A stretch of 64,000 nt of DNA from Rhodothermales bacterium (GTDB taxonomy: Bacteria; Bacteroidota; Rhodothermia; Rhodothermales; UBA10348). Shown one piece after another: positions 36,677 through 45,700 of this stretch. Location: positions 1 through 64,000 of the forward strand of contig JAVJVN010000014.1 in the NCBI GenBank assembly GCA_040221055.1, read 5' to 3'. The notes beneath the pieces were generated by a model that was given only the letters and a program-made list of their open reading frames with translations, searched no databases and had not been told where the DNA came from. The position numbers were made by a program, and so were the translations under genes. How positions within the stretch are numbered: position 1 is the stretch's first letter; the number at the start of each line of letters is the position of its first letter.

Positions 36677-36765
36677 ACGGGTGCGAACCGCGGGTTGAAT
36701 GTTGAGGTGGGTCAGATCGGTCAATATACCCCGGAAATCGCGCTGGAGTCAATTCCTCAGCAGGT

Positions 36766-38388
36766 TCACACCTTTTTGAACCGGGCCACCAGTTCGGCAA
36801 TCCGGTCCGGGGTCAGGGGAAGCGGGGTGGCGGCCGGAGTGGATTCAGTTTTTGTTGCAGTGGCTGGCGCGGGCGCTGGTTTTGTTGCGGTAGCCGGGGC
36901 CACCGGTCGGCTGCCGGCCCGTTCCCTCAGACGGGCTTCGATTTCCTCCATCCAGGGACGTGACGGGGACGGGGCGCTGATTGCCGGATGAGTGCTCTTT
37001 GCCGGGCGGGCGCTGTTCGTGGCTTGTTCGCTTCGGGTTTTGGCAGGATGCACTGGATGCGTTTCGAAGGCCACGCGTTTGATGTTCACCAGATGAAGGG
37101 GAGATATGTTGTCGCTGGTGATGGATCCACCCAGCGTGCCCGGCCCCAACGTCATGGCCGGAAACAGATCCGTCGTGTAGCCCACGGATCCGAGGGCTGC
37201 CACGGAATTGACCACGATCCGCATGGCTGGCTTTTCGAGGGCAAAGGCCTCGATTACGTTGTCTGACGTGGCATGCATCCCCAGCGTATGGCCGATTCCT
37301 CCGAACGCCAGGATGTCCTTGCATCGCTGGCACCCTTGCTGCCATCCGTCCACCCTGTACAGGGTCAGGATGGGCGACAGGGTTTCCATGGAAAGGGGTT
37401 CGCCGGGACCAACCTCGTCCACCTCCGCAATCAGGGCACGTGTTTTCGAGGGTACTTCAAATCCCGCCCGTTGTGCAATGATGACGGGCGACTGCCCGAC
37501 TTGCTCCACGTTGAGATGGCCGTCAACCCGGACGAACGTCCGCAGCAGATCCTTCTCCGTTGGTGATAGCACGTAGGCACCCTGGCTGCGCAGCGCCGCG
37601 AGCATGGGCGCGTACACCGGGGAGTCGGCCACGATGGATCGCTCGGTGGAACACAGCGTGCCCCAGTCGAAGGATGCTCCGTACACGATATCGCGTGCAG
37701 CCTTTTCCAGGTCCGCGGATCGGTCCACATAGACCGGGACGTTGCCCGATCCGACGCCATACGCGGGTTTTCCCTTGGAATAGGCGGCTTTCACCATGGC
37801 CGATCCGCCGGTCGCCAGGATGAGATCCACATCGGGATCTTCCAGCAAGGCATTGGTCCCCTCCAGGGACAGGTCCGTCAGGCAGCCGAACAATCCTTCG
37901 GGAGCGCCGGCACGGTACGCCGCCTGGGCGACAATCCGGAGGGCCTCCGCGGTGGAGGCGGTTGCGCGCGGATGCGGGCTCATGACGAGGCCGCACCGTG
38001 CCTTGGCGGCAATGATGGCCTTGTACATGGCCGTGGACGTGGGGTTGGTGGACGGGATGAGGGCCGCCACCACGCCCATGGGCGAGGCGACTTCCCATAC
38101 CGTCGTTCCTCGCGAAATGATGCCACACGTCTTCATGTCTCCCATCCGCTCCAGGAGCGTCCGGGTGGCGAACAGGTTTTTCGCGGTCTTGCTGTCCACG
38201 CGCCCGAAACCCGTCTCTTCGTGCGCCATCCGGGCCAATGGTTCTGCGGCCTTTTCACCCGCGCGAGCCATTTCACGGACAATCCGGTCGACGGCATCCT
38301 GCGAGAACGTGTGGAAGCTTTCGAAGGCTGCCCGGGATGCCCGGACAAGCGTTCGGGCTTGCTGGATGGATTTCAGGTCATTGTCCAT
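36766..38388 (-). CDS. Acylating aldehyde dehydrogenase with BMC-like C-terminal tail
   Basis: The protein of 540 residues resembles the CoA-acylating PduP/EutE/SauS aldehyde dehydrogenases. It has LIPSTNPTSTAMYKAI, GVGSGNVPVYVD, the catalytic cysteine in WGTLCSTERSIV (about residue 265) and GPGTLGGSITSDNISP. After the core ends (near residue 435) comes a tail of about 100 residues: a helix (PWMEEIEARLRERAG), a Pro/Ala/Thr linker and a terminal amphipathic helix (LTPDRIAELVARFKKV). This is the layout of bacterial-microcompartment encapsulation peptides, yet no shell gene is in the window. A TTG at 38415 is an alternative start; the ATG at 38388 is preferred. It is divergent from the next gene. 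Confidence 0.88.
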   Translation of the reverse strand: MDNDLKSIQQARTLVRASRAAFESFHTFSQDAVDRIVREMARAGEKAAEPLARMAHEETGFGRVDSKTAKNLFATRTLLERMGDMKTCGIISRGTTVWEVASPMGVVAALIPSTNPTSTAMYKAIIAAKARCGLVMSPHPRATASTAEALRIVAQAAYRAGAPEGLFGCLTDLSLEGTNALLEDPDVDLILATGGSAMVKAAYSKGKPAYGVGSGNVPVYVDRSADLEKAARDIVYGASFDWGTLCSTERSIVADSPVYAPMLAALRSQGAYVLSPTEKDLLRTFVRVDGHLNVEQVGQSPVIIAQRAGFEVPSKTRALIAEVDEVGPGEPLSMETLSPILTLYRVDGWQQGCQRCKDILAFGGIGHTLGMHATSDNVIEAFALEKPAMRIVVNSVAALGSVGYTTDLFPAMTLGPGTLGGSITSDNISPLHLVNIKRVAFETHPVHPAKTRSEQATNSARPAKSTHPAISAPSPSRPWMEEIEARLRERAGSRPVAPATATKPAPAPATATKTESTPAATPLPLTPDRIAELVARFKKV

Positions 38389-38405
38389 TGCCGCAATATG
38401 CGGCA
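38389..38405. promoter_or_regulatory. Inverted repeat in the divergent promoter region
   Basis: The perfect 7-bp arms TGCCGCA and TGCGGCA, separated by ATA, lie directly in front of the aldehyde dehydrogenase ATG, in the 75-base gap shared with the divergent gene at 38463. The position suits an operator or an RNA hairpin covering the start codon. Confidence 0.35.
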
Positions 38406-38462
38406 CGGCGTGCAAAAAGTCGAAATCCCTACGTATTGGATTGTGACAAACGCCTTCTTTTC

Positions 38463-39149
38463 ATGCCCGAGTCCCAGGAACACATCGACGAGTACCTGCT
38501 CGCCGCCTTTTTGGCCGGTGACCTGCCCCAGCGGCTCAGGGAAGAAATATCCGCCTATCTGGTGACCAACGACCGGGCACGCGACCTGCTGGCCATGGCC
38601 GGGGATGCGCTGTACGCTGCGGACGGGGGGGACGGAGCCCGGTCTGCCCCGGCCCGGAAATTACGACCGGCCCGCCTGGATATTTCCGGAATGATGACGG
38701 CAGAATCGGCATCCCGGCGCTTTGCGAAGTCCGATGAAAGTCTCTGGAAGACCATCATAGTCGTGGCGAGCACCGTGTTGTTGTTGACGGTTGCTGTCGC
38801 CTGGCACATCTCAATTGATTTTCGGGGCATGGGTGGTGCGGTCCTGGACACGGAGTGGGTCCCCAGCCTGGCAGAAAACCGGTTCGTACTCGCATGGGAA
38901 GAAGTGGACGGAGCCCGATCGTACCGCATCATCCTGCACGACGACGTGCAGGACATGCCGCATGCGGTCGGACTTACGATCGCGACCACATTCGATGCGT
39001 CCCTTTCTGAAGCCTGGCCGGGGAGAGCAGCCGGGGCAGAGGCTGGGCACGTCGGGAACGCTGGAACCCATACGTTGTGGATTGAAGCGCTCGATCCGGA
39101 TGGCAACGTCCTGCGACGCTCCGCCGCCATCCCGGTCAGCCATCCGTAG
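38463..39149 (+). CDS. Single-pass membrane protein, anti-sigma-like layout
   Basis: The 228-residue protein has a soluble N-terminal part (MPESQEHIDEYLLAAFLAGD...) resembling the start of anti-sigma factors but without a zinc-binding HxxxCxxC. One membrane helix follows (about residues 98-118, TIIVVASTVLLLTVAVAW). The outer domain contains a fibronectin-like pattern (FVLAWEEVDGARSYRIILHD and HTLWIEALDPDGNVL). The role is unknown and no sigma factor gene is adjacent. It is divergent from the aldehyde dehydrogenase gene. Its 3' end overlaps the end of the facing lipoprotein gene by 14 bases. The longer frame to 38238 lies inside the dehydrogenase gene. Confidence 0.65.
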   Translation: MPESQEHIDEYLLAAFLAGDLPQRLREEISAYLVTNDRARDLLAMAGDALYAADGGDGARSAPARKLRPARLDISGMMTAESASRRFAKSDESLWKTIIVVASTVLLLTVAVAWHISIDFRGMGGAVLDTEWVPSLAENRFVLAWEEVDGARSYRIILHDDVQDMPHAVGLTIATTFDASLSEAWPGRAAGAEAGHVGNAGTHTLWIEALDPDGNVLRRSAAIPVSHP

Positions 39150-41004
39150 CATCGATGCCGATCCGGCCCGTGTGCCGCGCGTTGCGTTGGAACGTAGGCC
39201 ATTTTTCCCGTGCCAGTCCGACCGATCCGGTTTCGAACGAGAACAGGGCACCGTTGTCGCCGGCTACCAGCAGTTCACCGCTCCGTGTAATGGTCAATGG
39301 ACCGTCGGACTGTGTATTCAGGTGGTAGGTCCAGTACGGCGTATTGTTCGGGTTGATGGCATACAGGGTCTTGGCGCCGACGAAGTAGACAATCCCGTTT
39401 GAATCGATGGTCGGGGTGCCCACGTTCTCGGCCACGAACACCCAACGCAGGCGCGGTGTGAAGGCGTCGGCGTCTTCATTGAGCGCGATCAAACCGGTGC
39501 TCGTGCCTACGTAGATGGTGCCGTCGGGACCGACCACGGGTCCGGAACGCAGCGGCCCGGTCAAGGGGTAGCTCCACAGGACGGAGCCGTCCTCGCCGGC
39601 TACGGCGTACAACTGTCCATCGTTGGAAACGGCATAGACAATGTTGGCCGTCGTGGTCCGGGTGTCGCCGGTCGGGAGATTGATGGTGATGTCCTTTTCG
39701 ATCAGGGCCATACCCACCATGACGGACCCGATGTTCTGCTGGGTCTTCCAGAGCAATTGTCCGGCCGGATCGAGGGCGTACAGGAAGCCGTCCGTGGAGG
39801 CCACGATGATGGTCCGGTCCCGGGCAATCACCGGCGGTACCACAATGGCGGCATCGGATACCTTCTTGGGCCAGCGTCCACCGATCGACAGGCCGTCGAA
39901 CGAGCTGACGGCATGGACGCGTCCATCACTGTCTCCGAAGTAGATGACCCCGTCCACGCCGAGCGTCGGACTGGAACGGAGCAGGGAGCCGGAATTGTAC
40001 GCGGTGGACCATCCCCAGAGGCGTTCGCCCTGGTTGGTCAGGCCATACAGGCGCCCGTCCTCGCTGACGACGAAGATGTCTTCATTGTTGCCCACCATGG
40101 GGGATGACCGGATGGGACCCTTGGTTGGGAATTTCCACTTGAGTGCGCCATCGACGGTGAAACTGTACAGGGTGTCCGAGGACGTTCCTACATAAATGTC
40201 GTTGTTGAAGCCGATGCCCGGGGCACCGTCGATCTCACCATTGAATCCGAAGGCACGCCACTTCAGGCTGCCCGGACGCAACTCGCCTCCGGTTTCGAGT
40301 TCGGTCTTCTCGACCGTGACCGATTCCGAAATCCGGAACACATTGATACCGGAGTAGGCCTTGACCTCGAGGACGTGTTTGCCGAGCGGAAGCTCAATGG
40401 TATCCCAGTCGAAGATGAACGTATTCCCACCAATGGACTCCGAGATGGATGCCATGGCGACGCCGTTCACCAGCAGGTCGACCCGCGTGACGAAAGGCTC
40501 TCCGGGGTCGGTCCGGGCCACGACCCGCGTGATGCCGTTGACTTCCTGGTCGGTTTCAGGGTCCACGATGGTCATCCGGGGTCCCGGACCGTCACTCTGG
40601 TTCTGGACCGTCACCAGGACCGGCGCACTGATGCCACGGGCCTGGAACTTGTCGAAAGCCACGGCTTCAATCCGGTAGAGCCCATCGGGGTAATCCAGTG
40701 AATTGAAACGAAAATTGAACAGGGCCCCATCGAATACGGCCTCGCCCGCGCGCTGACCATTGATGTTGATATTGATGAAGGAGACGAAGTTGTCGTCCCC
40801 GAGCGCCTCGGCGCTGATCTGGACGAGCACATTCCGGCCCGATACGGTAGCCTCATCGAAGGGGCGCAGGATTTCCAGGCGGGGAGCACGCTCGTCGATG
40901 GCCGTCCCGAATATGTCGCAGCCGGAGCCGAGGACAGCAATGGCCATCAAAACGGCGACCAGGGCGCGTCGCTCATTCGTCAGGATGTGGGATAGGGAGG
41001 TCAT
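39136..41004 (-). CDS. Ig-like plus PQQ-type beta-propeller lipoprotein
   Basis: The 622-residue protein has a lipoprotein signal (lipobox VLGSGC, Cys about residue 29). Residues about 40-240 form two Ig-like repeats (LEILRPFDEATVSGRNV and MTIVDPETDQEVNGITRV). The rest is a PQQ-binding-like eight-bladed propeller with repeats such as YVGTSSDTLYSFTVDGALKW, FVVSEDGRLYGLTNQGERLW and YAVAGEDGSVLWSYPLTG. The PQQ ligands themselves are not evident, so it may be a structural or BamB-like envelope protein rather than a dehydrogenase. It is divergent from the exopolysaccharide operon. Confidence 0.85.
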   Translation of the reverse strand: MTSLSHILTNERRALVAVLMAIAVLGSGCDIFGTAIDERAPRLEILRPFDEATVSGRNVLVQISAEALGDDNFVSFINININGQRAGEAVFDGALFNFRFNSLDYPDGLYRIEAVAFDKFQARGISAPVLVTVQNQSDGPGPRMTIVDPETDQEVNGITRVVARTDPGEPFVTRVDLLVNGVAMASISESIGGNTFIFDWDTIELPLGKHVLEVKAYSGINVFRISESVTVEKTELETGGELRPGSLKWRAFGFNGEIDGAPGIGFNNDIYVGTSSDTLYSFTVDGALKWKFPTKGPIRSSPMVGNNEDIFVVSEDGRLYGLTNQGERLWGWSTAYNSGSLLRSSPTLGVDGVIYFGDSDGRVHAVSSFDGLSIGGRWPKKVSDAAIVVPPVIARDRTIIVASTDGFLYALDPAGQLLWKTQQNIGSVMVGMALIEKDITINLPTGDTRTTTANIVYAVSNDGQLYAVAGEDGSVLWSYPLTGPLRSGPVVGPDGTIYVGTSTGLIALNEDADAFTPRLRWVFVAENVGTPTIDSNGIVYFVGAKTLYAINPNNTPYWTYHLNTQSDGPLTITRSGELLVAGDNGALFSFETGSVGLAREKWPTFQRNARHTGRIGIDATDG

Positions 41005-41334
41005 ACCGTAGTCAATGTTGTCGTGTGTATCCGGGGGTCTATCAAGGATCGGACCAAAAACCGGAAACAGGAGGCGTAACGCAAAAAAAAGTGTGGAAGC
41101 GGTTTACAAACCCCGGATAACGGCGATACCGGATTCGAGTCGGGCTCCGAAACCCGTTCCATTTTGGGCTGCACGTCTCAAAACGGGATTGGAAACGAAG
41201 TCCGATTCGATACACAACATTCGAATCCAGCCGATCCGGGGCGGTTTTGCAGACATGGCACGGCTTTTGGTATCGTGTTTTTCCGCCGCCTGGTGATCCA
41301 CTGTCATCAGGCCCTTAAACCTGCCCCGTTCGAC
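41005..41334 (+). promoter_or_regulatory. 330-base intergenic region with a candidate sigma-54 site
   Basis: The gap between the divergent lipoprotein gene and the exopolysaccharide operon has no gene I can support. On the plus strand TGGCAC-N5-TTGG (41256-41270) is one base from the sigma-54 core TGGCAC-N5-TTGC. It lies about 65 bases before the first operon ATG. The -12 GC is GG here, a real weakness. rpoN is present in the window. Confidence 0.3.
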
Positions 41335-42792
41335 ATGAACGCAACATCAAACGTATCGACCGTGAGCTTCGCGCCCAAACATCTGTCTGGCATCGACGTC
41401 GTCGATGGTGCCTGGGGCGGACTGTATCGCGGCGGTTCGTACCTCGTGTACGGGCGGGCCGCAAGCGGTCGTGGATTGCTCACACTGACGTTCGCCCACA
41501 CTGGAGCCCAGCTCGGTGAGCCTGTACTCTTTGTCTCTCCGGACCGCCACAAGGATCTCATGATCCAGGCCGCGTCCATCGGGTTCAATCTCCGCGAGTC
41601 CTATGAGACCGGCATTGTCCGACTCATGCGGGTGCCTCCGCTCATGAATCTGCAGAACATGGGCGACGACGGTGTGGCCGGTGCCCTCTGGGATCTGGTC
41701 AATCTCATCCGCCAGCATCGGCCAACACGACTCATCATGAACGACTTCATGCCGTTCGTGGCGTTTCGGTCATTCGACCGGTTCAGGAATGAGTTCATCC
41801 AGTTCCTCGAGCAGATCGATTCGCTGGAGACCACAATGATGTTGGTCATGCCCGAGCCGGCCAATCAACAGTCCAAGCGGGTTATTGAATTCATGGCCAG
41901 TCAGATGACGGGTTCCATGCACATTGAACTGGCGGATGACAATCCGACCACCACCAAGCGGCGTATTACCCTCATTCCGCACATCGGGCACATCAAGCGT
42001 CAGGTTGTGGATTACTGGGACCTGGAAGATCTCATCCAGGCGGCCAATCAGGCCCAGCCCGCGACACAGGCTCCGGCCCCGGTCGCACCCCGGCCCGAGG
42101 ATGCCCTCCCGGCTTGGAGCGATGAGTCCTCGGCCGACCTTTCGCATACTCCCGATTCATGGACACCGAATCCGTCGGCACCCTCGACGCTTCCGGGGAC
42201 CACGCCGACAACCGTTCCGTCCCCGTTCGCGCCGCCCCCGTCCCCGTTCGCGCCTCCTTCGCAGTCGGCCCCCATGCCGCCGGCCCAGGTGCAGCCGCCC
42301 GTGCAGCAGGCTCCGCCCGTCCAGGTGCAGCCGCCCGTGCAGCAGGCTCCGCCACCCGCGGTTCCGGACGCGGAGACCGAACACACCTATTCCGACCGCA
42401 GCGCGTTCACACAGCGCCTGCAAGGCTATTTCGCGGCCCGCTCCACCGGTGCCGATCCGTTCCTTCTCCTCGCACTCCGCATGGATCGACCCGAGAAGAA
42501 GGCGGCCCGTCCCTTTGACTTCGATTTCCTGATGGACCTGGTCCGTGAGGAATTGCGACGGGGCGACGACATGCTGGTCGACGCCGAATCGGAGCGCCTC
42601 ATCATCCTGCTGGGCAACAGCCGGTCCGAGCAGGCCCAGCGCTTCTTCGCCCGATTGAAGGACCGACTGCGCAAGGAGTCGCCCGTCCAGGCCGACCACC
42701 TGCTGCACGCCGTCAGTGCCATCGTGGTACCGGACGGTACGCCGTTCGACACGGCCGAGGAATTTCTCAATTACGCACTCGACGAGGCGTAG
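41335..42792 (+). CDS. KaiC-like pseudo-ATPase with degenerate GGDEF domain
   Basis: The protein of 485 residues has a KaiC/RecA-like N-terminal domain (about residues 10-235). Its P-loop is GRAASGRG, lacking the canonical Gly and Lys, and the Walker B strand is PTRLIMNDFM, so ATP hydrolysis is unlikely. A Pro/Gln-rich linker (about residues 240-345) follows. The C-terminal 140 residues have the GGDEF fold pattern, but the GGDEF motif is AESER (catalytically dead). Five residues before it stands RRGD, an RxxD inhibitory site at standard spacing, so it may bind cyclic di-GMP. It is the first gene of the exopolysaccharide operon, seven bases before the TPR-barrel gene. The role as a regulator is inference. 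Confidence 0.7.
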   Translation: MNATSNVSTVSFAPKHLSGIDVVDGAWGGLYRGGSYLVYGRAASGRGLLTLTFAHTGAQLGEPVLFVSPDRHKDLMIQAASIGFNLRESYETGIVRLMRVPPLMNLQNMGDDGVAGALWDLVNLIRQHRPTRLIMNDFMPFVAFRSFDRFRNEFIQFLEQIDSLETTMMLVMPEPANQQSKRVIEFMASQMTGSMHIELADDNPTTTKRRITLIPHIGHIKRQVVDYWDLEDLIQAANQAQPATQAPAPVAPRPEDALPAWSDESSADLSHTPDSWTPNPSAPSTLPGTTPTTVPSPFAPPPSPFAPPSQSAPMPPAQVQPPVQQAPPVQVQPPVQQAPPPAVPDAETEHTYSDRSAFTQRLQGYFAARSTGADPFLLLALRMDRPEKKAARPFDFDFLMDLVREELRRGDDMLVDAESERLIILLGNSRSEQAQRFFARLKDRLRKESPVQADHLLHAVSAIVVPDGTPFDTAEEFLNYALDEA

Positions 42793-42799
42793 CCTGCCC

Positions 42800-45700
42800 A
42801 TGAACCGCATTTTCCGCATAACCATCCTGGGATTCTTCCTGTTGCTCGTGGCGCTTCCGTCACAGGCGCAGGATCTGGTCATGCAGGAACGGGCGTCAGC
42901 GCTCATTGAGGAGAGCCGGTACAGCGAGGCCATCGTCCTGCTGAATTCGGTCATCACGCCGACCACCCGCGATGCCCGGCTGTATCTGCTCCGGGCAGAA
43001 GCCCATGAAGGTCGCGGCGATCTGGCCAGTGCGTCCCGCGATTTTGAAAAGGCACTTGAGCTGAATCCGGGTTCCGTTGAGGCCCGTGACGGATTCCGAC
43101 GCGTACAGCAACGCCAGAGCGGATCGGCCGAATCCGGGAATTCCAGCCTGGAGAGCCTCCGGCGCCTGGTTGAGCTGAATCCGGACAACCTGTCGTATCG
43201 CATCCGCCTGGCGGATGCCTTGTTCGAGTCGCGCCGTTTCCGGGAAGCCGCCACGCAGTATGGCGAATACCTGGATCGTACGCAGGGTACGCCGGATATC
43301 GTCCAGAGCTACCTGATCGCGATCGCCGGTTATGAAGGCGACAATGATCTCGGCGAGCGCGTGGCCGAGAAGTACACGAAGATGTACAGCAACAACGACG
43401 ATCTCTGGATGCGTCTGGGCTACTTTCGCCTGTGGCAGTCCAAGAACAAGTTGGCGCAGGATGCCTGCGATCAGGCACTGAAATTGAACCCGAACAACCG
43501 GGAAGCCAAGGAGTGTCTGGGCAATGCCCAGGATCCCGGTCTGGCATCGGGTGCGCAGTCCCAGTATCCGATCGATGTGCTGTTCCGCGAACTGCAGGCC
43601 GACCCGGGCAACGACAGCAAGCGATTCCAGCTCGTGGACCTCCTGGTCGACGCCGGCCGCTACTTCGAAGCCCGTCAGCAGTTGGACCGGCTTGCCAATC
43701 CGCATCGGTCGACCGACATGTGGCAGGAGCGCTCGCGCCTGGTAGAGAACCGGATGCAGACGGAGCCTGCTCGTCAGGGACCGTCCACCTTCATCGTGGA
43801 TGTGTTGCAGCGTCGGTTGGAGCGCAACCCCGACAACGACGAAGACCGATTCCAGCTGGCCGAAGCATTCATCAAGTACAATCGGTACTTCGAGGCCTAC
43901 GACCAATTGGTCATACTGGAACCCCGACATGGCCAAGACCAGCGCTGGCTGGCCCTGTTCATGCAGGCGGACCAGGGTCTCCTGGACGTGAACGGCAATT
44001 CCCCGATCTATCCGATTGACCGGTATACCTATCGTTTGCGGTTCAACCCGACCGACATGCAGCTGCGCTACAACCTGGTGGATGAACTGGTTGCGGCCGA
44101 GCGGTTTGCGGAGGCGTACGATGTCCTGATCGATCCGCGCTATTCCAATCCGGCCGATCCGGGTTATCAGGGCCGGTTCGCGTCCATTGAGCGGACGCGT
44201 CAGGCCATTGCCCGGCAGAAGATCCAGGAACTCGAGGCCGTATTGGCCCAGGACCCCCGGAACGAAGCGGCCCTCCGGGAGATCATCCCCAATTACAATA
44301 TCGTGGGTCGTGCGGACGATGCCATTCGTACCTACGTACGCCTCATTGAACTGCGACCGGAAGACCGCCAGATCCGGATTGATTACGTGAATGCGCTCAG
44401 GCTCAGCGGATACGCCGAGCAAGCCGTCGTGCAATCCCGCTGGCTGGCCGACCGGGATCCGCAGAATCCGGAAATCCAGCGCCTGTACGTCATGTCCCAG
44501 ATCGGGGCCGGACAATTGGATGCCCGCGGGGAGTCCTTCCTTGTGGCGCTCCTGGCGCTGCACGGAAATGATCCCGAGCTGCTTTTCGAGGCGGCATCGT
44601 ACCGATTGGCCACGGGGAACGTGGCCGCCGCCACGGAAATGACCGACCGGCTGGAAGCCCTCAATGAGCAGTCCTATGCCCAGCGCGTCGATACCCTGCG
44701 GCTGCTTATTTCGCGTGAGGAAATGCGTGCCGAAGAGCAGCAGCGCGTGGCCATCCTGAACGAAGCACGCCGTCAGGTGACCGCCCGGCAATTCCAGGCA
44801 GCCATTGCGAGCTACGAGCGCTACTTCGAGGCCGCGGGCCGCCGGACACGGGCGGAGCTCAAGGAATTTGCCCAGGTTCAGGCCGCAGCCAACAACTTTG
44901 ACGAGTCGATCTCCATCTTCAAGGCCTTGCTGTCCGAGTCGTGGGATTTCCCGACGGCCAAGGAACTGGCACGGACCCAGCTGACACGGGAAGACTACTC
45001 GGGTGCCCTGGGCACGCTGGAGCGGCTCCAGGCCGAAAACCCCCGCGACTACGAAGTCCGTTTCATGCAGGCCGAGGCACTTCGTCAGCTGGGCATGTAC
45101 GAGCAGGCACAGGCCATCTATGACGAAGCCCGGGGACTGGCGCAGGACTCCGAGTACGTGAATGAGCGGGTGGTCAGCATTGACGGCGACATCCGGGCAG
45201 CCATTGCCCAGAGTGGGGAGTGGACCGGATACGATTTTGCCGGTGTCATCGTGCCCACGTCAAGCGCCACGCGTTCGCGGGGTGGTGGCACGCGATACGA
45301 CCGCTGGGCCCAGGGCATGCAGACCCAGGTCACCCTGCCCATCAACACGGTGCTTACGGCCGGCGTCAATTCCCACTTCATCAGCGGCACGCGTCGCCTG
45401 GTCCCGAATTCTGAAGTGGTCCGTGGGCGCGTGAACCAGATTTTCATGGGAGGCTACATCGATCTGACGCCCCCTTTCCTGTCCAAGCGGGCCTCCTATT
45501 CCAACCGGATTTCCACGGAGTTCGGTCTGTACGACTACGAGGGCGCCCGGACGGTGGTGTACGGCGGCATCCGGTACTGGCGCCAGGAACTGGGCAGTTA
45601 CGAAGCGTCCGTCGGGCTTCGAACGGGTGAAGGTACCATCGATCTCTGGTCGCCCGGTGGCGCCCAGTTCAATCTTCGCCTGACGCAGTTCGACGTGAAG

